Shown: piece by piece, positions 44,780 to 53,859 of the stretch
Layout of the letters: each line of letters starts with the position of its first letter
Position numbering within the stretch: the stretch's first letter is position 1
Assembly (NCBI GenBank): GCA_002401965.1
Contig: NVUR01000019.1
Coordinates: forward strand, 1 to 64,000
From: Alphaproteobacteria bacterium
Lineage (GTDB): Bacteria; Pseudomonadota; Alphaproteobacteria; Micavibrionales; Micavibrionaceae
Length of the DNA stretch: 64,000 nucleotides
Direction of reading: 5' to 3'
Made by a program: the position numbers and the translations under genes
The notes under the pieces: model-generated
What the model was told of the DNA's origin: nothing
The model's input: the letters and a program-made list of their open reading frames with translations, nothing else
The model's database searches: none

Positions 44780-45793
44780 ATGCCCAAGAAAAAACAAAAC
44801 AACACCGATACAACCAGCGCGCCCCCAGAGCATAAGCGCACGCCATTGCTTGACCTGTTCCCGCCAATAACACCTTATTCCAGCGGGTTTCTTGCCGTTG
44901 ACGACACCCATAATTTATATTGGGAGCAAAGCGGTAATATGGACGGCGTGCCGATCGTCTTGCTGCATGGCGGTCCTGGCGCGGGTGCAACACCCATACA
45001 TCGACGCTTTTTTGACCCTGACCATTACCGTATCATCATATTCGACCAACGCGGCGCGGGACGCTCTGCCCCGCTCGGTTGCTTGGAGAACAACACAACG
45101 CAAAATTTAGTGAATGATATTGAGGTCTTACGTAAACATCTTAAAATCAAGGATTGGCATTTATTTGGTGGGTCATGGGGCAGTACACTGGCACTTGCCT
45201 ATGCAAACCAACATAAAGAACGCTGTATCAGCATGATTTTACGCGGTATATTCCTGTGTGAACAGCCTGAAATTGATTGGTTCTTATACGGGATGCAAAC
45301 CATATTCCCCGAAGCATGGAAGCAATTCTCGAACTTCATCCCCAAAAATGAACGCGATGATTTACTCTCCGCCTACTATAAACGCCTGACCAATGAGGAT
45401 GATCCCGAAACGCAAATACAGGCATCCGTACATTGGAGTTTATACGAGGGTGCATGCTCATCTTTACTGCCGAATTACGAGACAATCACGACGGATGAGC
45501 AGAAACACCAAGCCCTTGCTCTGGCGCGAATAGAGGCACATTACTTCACCCATGAAATTATTTCAGAGGAAAAAAGTCTATTCCATAACATTGAACACTT
45601 GCGCTTTATTCCAACAACCATTATTCAGGGGCGGTACGATGTTATATGCCCGATAAAAACGGCCAATAAATTACATCAATTATGGCCAGAAGCCGATTAT
45701 GTTGTCGTTCCAGATGCGGGGCACTCTGCGTTGGACGCGCCATTACGATCACGTTTGATCGAGGCAACAGAAGCCGCAAAAACAATATCCTGA
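44780..45793 (+). CDS. pip: Proline iminopeptidase
   Basis: A 337-residue alpha/beta hydrolase of peptidase family S33. Oxyanion loop HGGPGAG near residue 63, DQRGAGRS near 89, nucleophile S132 in GGSWGSTLA, catalytic Asp in QGRYDVICP and His in DAGHSA. It cleaves N-terminal proline from peptides in the cytoplasm. It begins six bases after the nuclease-like gene and is followed by pgk, so a transcript of three genes is possible. Confidence 0.92.
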   Translation: MPKKKQNNTDTTSAPPEHKRTPLLDLFPPITPYSSGFLAVDDTHNLYWEQSGNMDGVPIVLLHGGPGAGATPIHRRFFDPDHYRIIIFDQRGAGRSAPLGCLENNTTQNLVNDIEVLRKHLKIKDWHLFGGSWGSTLALAYANQHKERCISMILRGIFLCEQPEIDWFLYGMQTIFPEAWKQFSNFIPKNERDDLLSAYYKRLTNEDDPETQIQASVHWSLYEGACSSLLPNYETITTDEQKHQALALARIEAHYFTHEIISEEKSLFHNIEHLRFIPTTIIQGRYDVICPIKTANKLHQLWPEADYVVVPDAGHSALDAPLRSRLIEATEAAKTIS

Positions 45794-45820
45794 TATAAAA
45801 CAGGGTTGGAGCAAGGAAAT

Positions 45821-47011
45821 ATGGATTTTCAAACGATCACAGAAATAGACGTTAAAAGCAAAACAATTTTATTACGCGTTGATTTAAACGTCCCAAGACA
45901 AAATAACACGGTGACCGACACAACGCGCATTGAACGCTTGCTGCCCACCATTACATATTTACGTGAACAAGGTGCGAAGATCCTGATCCTCTCACATTTC
46001 GGTCGTCCCGATGGTGAACAAAACCCCGAAATGTCCCTCGCCTTTCTAACACCTATTTTGGAAAAATGCTGGGGTTGTTCGGTAAAATTCTCACCAGAAT
46101 GCATTGGTGAAACCGCACAAGGCATCGCAAGCTCTGCCAAAGCTGGTGATATCGTATTGCTGGAAAACCTCCGTTTTCATAAGGGCGAAAGAGACAACGA
46201 TCCTGACTTCGCAAAATCCCTTGCCGCATTGGGCGATATCTATGTAAATGATGCCTTTTCTGCCTCTCACCGCGCGCATGCCTCCACCACAGGGATCACA
46301 GAACACCTGCCAAGTGCCGCAGGATTGCTGATGAAAGAAGAACTTAGCACCCTAAGTAAAGCTCTGGATGCCCCCGAAACACCCGTTCTTGCCGTTGCAG
46401 GGGGATCAAAGATCTCTACCAAACTTGATATCCTCAAAAACCTGAGCAAAAAAGTTGACTACCTTGTTCTTGGCGGCGGCATGGCGAACACATTCCTCTA
46501 CGCACAGGGCATTTCTATGGGACGTTCCCTGTGTGAAAAAGATATGGCCGATACCGCGCGCGACATCATGTATACAGCTGCGCGCGTTGGGTGCGAGATT
46601 ATCCTGCCTAAAGATGTGGTTACGGTCAGTGAGCTGAAAGAAAATGCCGCGCATGAAATTGTTGACATCAATAATATCGCCAACGACCACATGGCCATTG
46701 ATATAGGCCCTAAAAGCATCGCCTATATTTCAGAGAAAATAAAAGACTCCAAAACTGTTGTCTGGAACGGCCCGATGGGCGTATTCGAAATTAAACCTTT
46801 TGATAACGGCACAAACGAAATTGCAAAAATCGTCGCCGCGCAAACGCGGGATGGAAATTGCGTCAGCATCGCAGGCGGTGGAGACACAATTGCCGCACTG
46901 GAAAATGCAGGTGCAGCCGCAGACTTTTCCTATATCTCAACGGCTGGTGGAGCATTCCTAGAATGGCTGGAAGGTAAGAAACTGCCTGGTATTGCAGCTC
47001 TCATAAAGTAA
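45821..47011 (+). CDS. pgk: Phosphoglycerate kinase
   Basis: A 396-residue glycolytic enzyme moving phosphate from 1,3-bisphosphoglycerate to ADP. The start at 45821 has AAGGA just upstream; a TTG five codons earlier is unlikely. Family marks: LLRVDLNVPRQ, LSHFGRPDG, LLENLRFHKGE, NDAFSASHRAHAST, and the C-terminal nucleotide loop CVSIAGGGDTIAALE. Normal length and full domain set. gap and other glycolytic genes are not adjacent. Confidence 0.96.
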   Translation: MDFQTITEIDVKSKTILLRVDLNVPRQNNTVTDTTRIERLLPTITYLREQGAKILILSHFGRPDGEQNPEMSLAFLTPILEKCWGCSVKFSPECIGETAQGIASSAKAGDIVLLENLRFHKGERDNDPDFAKSLAALGDIYVNDAFSASHRAHASTTGITEHLPSAAGLLMKEELSTLSKALDAPETPVLAVAGGSKISTKLDILKNLSKKVDYLVLGGGMANTFLYAQGISMGRSLCEKDMADTARDIMYTAARVGCEIILPKDVVTVSELKENAAHEIVDINNIANDHMAIDIGPKSIAYISEKIKDSKTVVWNGPMGVFEIKPFDNGTNEIAKIVAAQTRDGNCVSIAGGGDTIAALENAGAAADFSYISTAGGAFLEWLEGKKLPGIAALIK

Positions 47012-47045
47012 CACTATATAATAAATAAAACGATATCATTCTGGC

Positions 47046-47078
47046 AAAAAAATGCCGGCACTTGAAAAACAAGGCCGG
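47046..47078 (-). terminator. Rho-independent terminator of the DUF2336 gene
   Basis: On the minus strand GCCGGC and GCCGGC enclose an inner CTTG/CAAG stem and an A/T loop, and a run of seven T follows. It lies 55 bases downstream of the DUF2336 stop. The + strand lacks a T run, so pgk is not clearly served by it. Confidence 0.75.
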
Positions 47079-47133
47079 CTAAAGTTAATTGGAGGATATC
47101 AATACTAAAAAAACTCTACTTTTTCTAATTCGT

Positions 47134-48249
47134 TTAATGCTTCCCCTTCAGAATACTCCGCGCCATTTCAGGCGTTGCACGGTTATAATAGCCAATCGCT
47201 GACTTAATATCATGCGGATCAACCAAGCGACCATGGTTCCATATTTTATTGGTTAGCATAAAGATGGAAAGAAAATCCTGTTTTTCAAGACCACTCGCCT
47301 TGGCTGCAATCGCAAGCCCTTGACCATGTGTTTGAGACAAAATTTGCCCTATAATTTCAGTCGGCACATCAACATAAACAGAAAACTGCGCTACAAAAGA
47401 ACGCATATGACCGCGACGTAACGTACTAAGCATTAACGGAACATTCAAAGTGCCCTGCTGTTTAAAGCCTTGCGCGGCATTAATCATATACTCATCTGGC
47501 ATAAAGCTATCTGGTGTAACTGGCGTGGAAAACTCATCAACCGAGCGATCAAGCACCTCAGATACAGCATTTTGTGTATCCAGATCATAATTATCGCTGA
47601 TAAATGCTTTTATTTCTTGCCCTACATATTGGTAGAGACGCGCGGCGACATCACCCGCCACATCATCACGGCGTAACAACGGCAGTGCCAAAATTTCGCT
47701 ATTCTGTGCAATATCGGATAAGGCCACTAAAGCATGCTCAGTTAAAGTGATATTCATATTATCAACCATAACCAAGGCTGTATCCAGATCATTCGTATCC
47801 GCCAAAACATCAATCAGACCATCGCTGATACTCTCACGCGTTGCAATCGCCTGCCAATATTCGGAGGTTTTTGCCTTTACGATATACATTAAGTCGATAT
47901 CACCCAAAACCTGACTATTCTTCAACATTGGCTTCGCAATTTCGATGTCATCATTCGCCAATTGCAAAACAAGGCGCAATGGCACATTATTAAGAAGTGA
48001 AATTTGTTCGGATACCGCCTGACGCAGGTCGCACTCTGCTTGACGCATCAGCTTGATAAGAACATCGGCAACCAATTCGCCTTCGCGTGTTGTTACATCG
48101 GCCTCTAAAATACATCCAATAGTGTGCGACAGTTCAAGACGTGCCTCGGGACTTTTATCCCGTGCTAACTCATATAATTCACGTGTGTCCCCAAGTAATG
48201 CACCCATAGGCACACACTCGTATCCACTTTCTACTCTGCTCTTATTCAT
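47134..48249 (-). CDS. DUF2336 protein
   Basis: A 371-residue, all-helical protein of the alphaproteobacterial DUF2336 family, function unknown. It is built of HEAT-like helical pairs: LPLLRRDDVAGDVAARLYQYVG, VLQLANDDIEIAKPMLKNS and similar units in which a residue pair at the turn (DD or ND) precedes I/V. No signal or membrane segment. Alone, with its own terminator; about 290 bases upstream are non-coding. Confidence 0.85.
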   Translation of the reverse strand: MNKSRVESGYECVPMGALLGDTRELYELARDKSPEARLELSHTIGCILEADVTTREGELVADVLIKLMRQAECDLRQAVSEQISLLNNVPLRLVLQLANDDIEIAKPMLKNSQVLGDIDLMYIVKAKTSEYWQAIATRESISDGLIDVLADTNDLDTALVMVDNMNITLTEHALVALSDIAQNSEILALPLLRRDDVAGDVAARLYQYVGQEIKAFISDNYDLDTQNAVSEVLDRSVDEFSTPVTPDSFMPDEYMINAAQGFKQQGTLNVPLMLSTLRRGHMRSFVAQFSVYVDVPTEIIGQILSQTHGQGLAIAAKASGLEKQDFLSIFMLTNKIWNHGRLVDPHDIKSAIGYYNRATPEMARSILKGKH

Positions 48250-48537
48250 GATTTTTGCCCCACAATTATCATGTTATATTTCAACTAATTAACTACCTGT
48301 TACACGCGGTGTGTGCTTTTGGTAGAAAGACAAGGCGTTTAATCCTTCTTCCCTATTATATATATTGAAAGTCTTATGATTCAGTTAACAGAATTACTAA
48401 TCAGTATAAAAATGTATATTTTTTTTAGGAATTTGCACTTTTATTTATTTCGTGCCACAATCAGAGGTGAAACGATTTATTAATAGTTTCTATGTTAGAG
48501 TATATAAGGGTTTACTCACTAAACAAGGACTTAAAAA
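48250..48537. other. Divergent intergenic region
   Basis: About 290 AT-rich bases separate the DUF2336 gene from the 74-residue gene. They should hold promoters for both. On the + side TTGCAC and CACAAT stand 17 bases apart (48433-48461). I see no further gene or repeat. Confidence 0.4.
48433..48461 (+). promoter_or_regulatory. Weak candidate promoter of the 74-residue gene
   Basis: TTGCAC (48433-48438), 17 bases, CACAAT (48456-48461). The -10 matches four of six positions, so this is only a candidate. Confidence 0.3.
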
Positions 48538-48762
48538 ATGGCAGCACCATTATCAGGCATAGGGCAACACGCAGCACCACCAATCTCTCAACCTTTTCAA
48601 CCAGGTGGAAATGATCAAACGCGCGAAATAAGACAAGCGAACCAAGAAGCACGCGAAAATGAATTGCAAGCAACAGATGCGCCCTTGGCTCAATCGCAAA
48701 ATTCTGCACCACAAAAAAATGCACAAAGCGAACGCGGCTCTATTGTTGATCTAGTTATCTAG
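48538..48762 (+). CDS. Small Gln/Asn/Ala-rich protein of unknown function
   Basis: A 74-residue protein with AAGGA eight bases before the ATG and a terminator 27 bases after the stop, so it looks like a real single-gene unit. It is hydrophilic and low-complexity (Gln, Asn, Ala, Pro, Glu) and probably disordered, ending in an ordered-looking ERGSIVDLVI. No signal peptide, no family recognised. Confidence 0.6.
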   Translation: MAAPLSGIGQHAAPPISQPFQPGGNDQTREIRQANQEARENELQATDAPLAQSQNSAPQKNAQSERGSIVDLVI

Positions 48763-48789
48763 TTATCGATTTAGATAAGATATAAAATG

Positions 48790-48817
48790 AAGGCGTCTAT
48801 GCGGCGCCTTTTATTTT
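48790..48817 (+). terminator. Rho-independent terminator after the 74-residue gene
   Basis: AAGGCG and CGCCTT form a 6-bp stem with a nine-base loop, followed by TTATTTT. It lies between the small + gene and the convergent amn gene. Confidence 0.72.
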
Positions 48818-48831
48818 GGGTGGATTACATA

Positions 48832-50343
48832 TCACTGAAACGCAGGTTCATCAAAGGATCGCAACTTACGGCTATGGAGTTTTTCAGGCGAAAGGTCACG
48901 CAATAACGTCATAGTCAGCAAACCGATTTTCAAATGCTGCTCCACGCGCTCCCGATAAAAACTATCCGCCATGCCGGGTAATTTCAGTTGGCCATGCAGC
49001 GGCTTATCAGACACACATAACAACGTTCCATAAGGTACACGAAAACGGAAACCATTGGCCGCAATCGTGCCGGACTCCATATCCAGTGCAATCGCCCTGC
49101 TCTGGCTAAGGCGTTTATTCTGGGTTAAATAAGATTTCAGCTCCCAATTCCGGTCATCTGTCGTCGCGACCGTTCCTGTGCGCATAACCTTCTTCAAATC
49201 ATATCCTTCATGCCCCGTCACCTGAGACACCGCCTTTTCCAAAGCTTGCTGTATCTCCGCAAGGGCGGGAATAGGAATGCTGGGCGGCAGAAACTCATCC
49301 AAAATCTGATCCTCGCGCAAATATCCATGCGCCAAAACATAATCCCCCAAATGTTGAGAGCTTCTAAGCCCCGCACAATGCCCCAGCATCAGCCAAGCAT
49401 GCGGGCGTAAAACAGCGACATGATCGGTAATGGTCTTGGCATTAGACGGGCCAACACCAATATTAATCATCGTAATGCCTGAACCATCGGCACGTTTCAA
49501 ATGATAGGCCGGCATTTGCGGTAAACGTTTCAGGTTCACACCCTCATTCGCGCTATCATCATGGTTTTCGATATTTTGATTCAACATCACATTATCGCCT
49601 GGCTGGACAAAGGCGATATATTCCATGCGCTGACGCTTCAGTTCAGGATCATCTGTCTTTGTCATCATGTCCTGACAAAGCGTAATAAACTCATCGATAT
49701 AGAACTGATAATTGGTGAATAATATATAATTCTGAAAATGTGATGCCCGCGTCCCGCAATAATGTTTCAAACGTTGCAAACTAAGATCAACACGCGGCGC
49801 AATAAACAGAGCCAACGGATCAGCCTCATCATCAGATTTCGGCACATGCGTGAAATTCGCAATATCATCATCCAGAATATCCAAATCAGGTACATCAAAG
49901 AACTGCGGCAAGATGCTGACTTGCTCTTCCGACAGCTCGCTTTCAAGATGAAAATCATCCCCCAAAGCAAAATGCAGCGGAATAGGTATATCACTCACCC
50001 CAACCTCAATTCGAATATCATGGTTCTTGATAATCAAGCGGAACTGCTCGCGGTAATATTCATCGAAGATATCAGGGCTGGTCAACGTCGTCATATATGT
50101 GCCCGGACGAGAGGCGAACCCATATGACAAACGAATATCCGAACGGCGCGCAAATTTTGTCTTAATACGCACATAAGGATAGAATGCCCGCACCCTTTTC
50201 GCTTGCGTGCTGTCTTCGCAATAATCATTAAATGCATCGCGCAGATGTTGCGTGTGCGCTTCATAAATACGCCTTACAGCCTCAAAAGTCTGATCCGCAT
50301 CTTTATATTTTTTCGCTTTAAACGTCTCTAATTTTTTAACCAT
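48832..50343 (-). CDS. amn: AMP nucleosidase
   Basis: A 503-residue enzyme that splits AMP to adenine and ribose 5-phosphate. The C-terminal half is a nucleoside-phosphorylase-like fold: NIGVGPSNAKTITDHVAVLRP, MLGHCAGLR and, near residue 430, ALDMESGTIAANGFRF with the catalytic Asp/Glu region. The N-terminal regulatory half (about 1-190) is the Amn type, which argues against a plain phosphorylase. Normal length. ftsY lies upstream in the same direction with a 62-base gap. Confidence 0.92.
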   Translation of the reverse strand: MVKKLETFKAKKYKDADQTFEAVRRIYEAHTQHLRDAFNDYCEDSTQAKRVRAFYPYVRIKTKFARRSDIRLSYGFASRPGTYMTTLTSPDIFDEYYREQFRLIIKNHDIRIEVGVSDIPIPLHFALGDDFHLESELSEEQVSILPQFFDVPDLDILDDDIANFTHVPKSDDEADPLALFIAPRVDLSLQRLKHYCGTRASHFQNYILFTNYQFYIDEFITLCQDMMTKTDDPELKRQRMEYIAFVQPGDNVMLNQNIENHDDSANEGVNLKRLPQMPAYHLKRADGSGITMINIGVGPSNAKTITDHVAVLRPHAWLMLGHCAGLRSSQHLGDYVLAHGYLREDQILDEFLPPSIPIPALAEIQQALEKAVSQVTGHEGYDLKKVMRTGTVATTDDRNWELKSYLTQNKRLSQSRAIALDMESGTIAANGFRFRVPYGTLLCVSDKPLHGQLKLPGMADSFYRERVEQHLKIGLLTMTLLRDLSPEKLHSRKLRSFDEPAFQ

Positions 50344-50405
50344 AGGGTTATAATGCCAATTTTGTCTTAATATTCAGTGAATTACGCAGATAAAAGGAGA
50401 AAAAC

Positions 50406-51593
50406 TTACGACTCTAAGCCCATAAGAGAACGCGCATAATCACGCGCCGTGAAAGCCTTTAGGTCGTCAATAGATTCACCAACACCAATTGCATGCACAG
50501 GTACACCAAATTGATCCGCCAGCCCGATGAGAACACCGCCCTTGGCCGAGCCATCCAGCTTCGTCACGATTAAGCCCGTCACATCAACCATCTTCTTAAA
50601 AGTCTCAACTTGCGAATATGCATTTTGTCCCGTTGTAGAGTCTAAAACCAGCAACGTCGCATGCGGCACGTTTTCATTTTGTTTCTTCAAAACACGGATA
50701 ATTTTTTCCAACTCTGCCATCAGATTAGATTTATTCTGCAAACGCCCCGCCGTATCGATCAGCAATACGTCTATATTTTGCTTAACCGCCTCTTCATACG
50801 CCTCATACGCCACCGAAGCCGCATCCGAGCCGACATCCTTAGAGAACATCACCGCGCCACTACGCTTTGCCCAAACGCCCAGCTGTTCAATCGCCGCCGC
50901 GCGGAACGTATCCGCCGCCGCAATCATAACCGACTTACCTTCATCACGTTGTAGCTGCTGCGTATATTTACCGATTGTTGTGGTTTTACCCGCACCATTA
51001 ACACCGCAAACCAAAATCACATAAGGACCTTTCTCAGGTTTTTCTATTGTCAAAGGCTGTGCCACAGGTTCAAGAATTTCCGCAATATTTTCGGCCAATG
51101 CTTCCTTGATCTCGTCTTCGCTAATATCTTTGCCGAAACGATCTTTTGAGAATGTTTCAATCAACCGCGCCGCCGTTACAGGGCCTAAATCCGCCTCAAT
51201 CAACACATCTTCCAAACGATCCAGTGCATCCTGATCCAGCTTTGATTTTGTGATAATATCACTTAAGCCCTGCGTAATTTTCGAGGAAGACTTGCTCAAC
51301 CCCTTACTCATCCGAGAGAACCACCCACCCTCTTCCGTATGGTCTATATCTGGTTCTTCCGTCACCTCTTTTGAAATCTCAGGAACAGCGTCAGGTAGCG
51401 GCGTCACCACCAGCTCCTCAATCACATCATTATCTTTAACGTGAAGCTCCGCCTGAATATCATCATTGGCAAGGCTTGCCTCATAATCCGTGGAAGGCTC
51501 TAACTCTGGCTCATTCTCGGGATGCAAAAGCGCTTGATCGCGATCATCTTGCTCTTGCTGTACAGTGTTTTTCTTCTTGCGCCAAAAGACCAT
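50406..51593 (-). CDS. ftsY: Signal recognition particle receptor FtsY
   Basis: A 395-residue SRP GTPase. An acidic A domain (residues about 1-90, rich in Glu/Asp) precedes the NG domain. Walker A/G1 is GVNGAGKTTT near residue 196; DTFRAAAIEQL, DTAGRLQN and TKLDGSAKGG are the SRP-GTPase G2-G4 marks. It docks the Ffh-ribosome complex at the membrane. Its partner Ffh is about 2.3 kb away on the other strand; mtaB and dapF are upstream of ftsY in the same direction, an arrangement seen in alphaproteobacteria. Confidence 0.95.
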   Translation of the reverse strand: MVFWRKKKNTVQQEQDDRDQALLHPENEPELEPSTDYEASLANDDIQAELHVKDNDVIEELVVTPLPDAVPEISKEVTEEPDIDHTEEGGWFSRMSKGLSKSSSKITQGLSDIITKSKLDQDALDRLEDVLIEADLGPVTAARLIETFSKDRFGKDISEDEIKEALAENIAEILEPVAQPLTIEKPEKGPYVILVCGVNGAGKTTTIGKYTQQLQRDEGKSVMIAAADTFRAAAIEQLGVWAKRSGAVMFSKDVGSDAASVAYEAYEEAVKQNIDVLLIDTAGRLQNKSNLMAELEKIIRVLKKQNENVPHATLLVLDSTTGQNAYSQVETFKKMVDVTGLIVTKLDGSAKGGVLIGLADQFGVPVHAIGVGESIDDLKAFTARDYARSLMGLES

Positions 51594-51664
51594 AATTTTT
51601 GCTTTCTGTTTAGTAGGTCGATTATAAGCCTTTTATTGAGGAAACGCACCAACTTTCGGTATTT

Positions 51665-52936
51665 TTATCTCAAAATCGAGGTCAGGGATTTCTGTACCTG
51701 TCCCGTGGTTTTAACCTCAACAATACTGCCTATTTCCAGATCATTAGGGATAGCAACAGAGAGAAAATTTTCGGCGCGACCAATGCCACCTTTTTCAACC
51801 AAAACAGAGAAGTATTTACCAACGTTACGCTGCATCAATGCATCAATTTGTGCCTCGCCCAAGGCACGTAAACGCGCGGCACGTTCCTTACGCACAGGCA
51901 CATCAACCGCGGGCATACGCGCAGCAGGCGTGCCCTCACGCTCCGAATACGGAAAGACATGCAGATACGTAATGTCGCACTCTTCAACGATTTTCAACGA
52001 GTTTTGGAACATCTCTTCGCTCTCCGTTGGAAAGCCCGCAATAATATCTGCGCCAAACACCATATCAGGTCGTAAAGCCCGCGCCTTCGCGCAAACATCG
52101 ATAACATCTTGGCGTAAGTGACGACGCTTCATCCGCTTCAAAATCATGTCATCCCCCGCTTGCAAAGACAGATGCAAATGCGGCATTAAGCGCGGCTCAT
52201 TCTCGATCAAGTCCCATAAATCGTCATCAATCTCCACAGGGTCAAGTGAAGACAGGCGTAGACGCTGTAATTCTGGCACCATCGCCAATACGCGGCGGAT
52301 CATTTGCCCAAAGCTAGGCTTCCCTGGTAAATCTGCCCCATAAGACGTCACATCAACACCCGTAAATACAATTTCCTTATAGCCCTGATCGACCAAGTTA
52401 CGCACCTGTTCCGCAATCACGCCGATAGGCACACTGCGCGAATTTCCGCGCCCAAAAGGAATAATGCAGAAAGTACAACGATGGTCACAGCCATTTTGCA
52501 CCTGTAAAAACGCGCGAGATTTATCCTCGAACCCGTTAATCAAATGGCTGGCAGTTTCCTTCACCGACATAATATCATTGACCATGATCTTGGCGTGTTC
52601 ACCTTCCGCGCCCCAACCCCAACTATCCGCCTGCAATTTCAGGTCATTGCCGATCACTTGATCGACCTCCTCCATCTGTGCATAAGTCTGTGGATCAATC
52701 TGTGCGCTGCAACCTGTCACTATGATCTTCGCATCGGGATTTTCACGCCGCGCACGGCGGATAGACTGACGTGCCTGACGCTCCGCTTCCCTTGTCACCG
52801 CGCAAGTATTAAAAATAATCGCCTCACCCAGCCCCGCATTTTTGGCATGATCCCGCATCACCTCGGACTCATAAAAGTTCAGGCGACATCCAAAGGTCAC
52901 AAGTTTCGGCTCTTTTGCTGTATTATCCTTGGTCAT
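51665..52936 (-). CDS. mtaB: tRNA t6A37 methylthiotransferase MtaB
   Basis: A 423-residue radical-SAM methylthiotransferase. The N-terminal UPF0004 domain binds the auxiliary cluster with cysteines in FGCRLNF, FNTCAVT and VTGCSAQ. The radical SAM cluster is CDHRCTFC (near residue 147), followed by IPFGRGNSRS. A C-terminal TRAM-like part ends the protein. The opening FGCRLN points to MtaB, making ms2t6A, rather than MiaB. Depends on the Fe-S supply of the suf system. It starts nine bases after dapF. Confidence 0.92.
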   Translation of the reverse strand: MTKDNTAKEPKLVTFGCRLNFYESEVMRDHAKNAGLGEAIIFNTCAVTREAERQARQSIRRARRENPDAKIIVTGCSAQIDPQTYAQMEEVDQVIGNDLKLQADSWGWGAEGEHAKIMVNDIMSVKETASHLINGFEDKSRAFLQVQNGCDHRCTFCIIPFGRGNSRSVPIGVIAEQVRNLVDQGYKEIVFTGVDVTSYGADLPGKPSFGQMIRRVLAMVPELQRLRLSSLDPVEIDDDLWDLIENEPRLMPHLHLSLQAGDDMILKRMKRRHLRQDVIDVCAKARALRPDMVFGADIIAGFPTESEEMFQNSLKIVEECDITYLHVFPYSEREGTPAARMPAVDVPVRKERAARLRALGEAQIDALMQRNVGKYFSVLVEKGGIGRAENFLSVAIPNDLEIGSIVEVKTTGQVQKSLTSILR

Positions 52937-52945
52937 GCGCGGGTT

Positions 52946-53722
52946 TTACACAGTATTCAGCGTGCCGTCAAATACATACGCAACAGGACCAGTCATCAAA
53001 ACATGGTTATTATCATCCAACTCAATTTGTAAAACACCACCATCCAGCTCAATTTCAACACTACGATCGGTTAAGCCACGATGCACGGCTGCCACAGTCA
53101 CCGCGCACGCGCCAGAGCCACAGGCCTCGGTCACACCGCAACCACGCTCCCACGTTTTTTGACGTATATGAGTGCGATCAATGATTTGTACGAACTCGAC
53201 ATTTGTGCGCTCAGGAAATTTTTCATGGGTTTCAAAATGCGCCCCCAACTCTTCCACAGAAATACCCTCAAGGTTATCCACAAAAAATACAAGATGCGGA
53301 TTGCCCATATCAACACGAACGGGCTTAGACACCGCGCCATGCTCCAAATCCATATCGGTAACATCTTTCGCCGCGCCCATATTAGCCTCAACAGAAAGAT
53401 CACCTTTTTTACGACAATTTAAAACACCATATGTCACCTCAATCGTGCATTCGTCTTTGCCACTTTCAGACATAATTATATCCGCCACGCATCGCGTTGC
53501 ATTGCCGCATGCCCCGCTCTCGCTGCCATCCGCATTAAAGAAATACGCGAAGATATCGGCTTTTTCCGACTCATCCAATATAGTAATCAGGTCACACCCA
53601 ACCCCCCAATGACGATCAGCAACCAAAGCCATGTCATCAGGCGTTAAAATTATATTTTCTGTACGCGCATCAAAAATGACAAAATCATTCCCCAAACCGT
53701 GCATCTTTTTAAACTGTGTCAT
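52946..53722 (-). CDS. dapF: Diaminopimelate epimerase
   Basis: A 258-residue DapF that converts LL- to meso-diaminopimelate for lysine and peptidoglycan. The two catalytic cysteines are present: in GACGNATRCV near residue 77 and in ACGSGACAV near 200. The opening KMHGLGNDFVIFDAR is typical. Slightly short of the usual 270-280. First gene of the dapF-mtaB-ftsY run and divergent from ffh. Confidence 0.94.
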   Translation of the reverse strand: MTQFKKMHGLGNDFVIFDARTENIILTPDDMALVADRHWGVGCDLITILDESEKADIFAYFFNADGSESGACGNATRCVADIIMSESGKDECTIEVTYGVLNCRKKGDLSVEANMGAAKDVTDMDLEHGAVSKPVRVDMGNPHLVFFVDNLEGISVEELGAHFETHEKFPERTNVEFVQIIDRTHIRQKTWERGCGVTEACGSGACAVTVAAVHRGLTDRSVEIELDGGVLQIELDDNNHVLMTGPVAYVFDGTLNTV

Positions 53723-53737
53723 TTAGCAAACCTTTTC

Positions 53738-53766
53738 TTGACATACACCGTCAATAAGCATAGTTT
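53738..53766 (+). promoter_or_regulatory. Candidate sigma-70 promoter of ffh
   Basis: TTGACA (53738-53743), a 17-base spacer and TAGTTT (53761-53766). A perfect -35 with a weaker -10, about 95 bases before the ffh start. The leader would hold a GC-rich stretch near 53800-53840. Confidence 0.5.
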
Positions 53767-53859
53767 GGCGCAGATTTCCACTGAAAAGCTGTTTTTTCGG
53801 TGCTTAACGGTACACCGCGCTCGGCGAATTTACGCTCAGCGTGGATGATTAGGTTATAT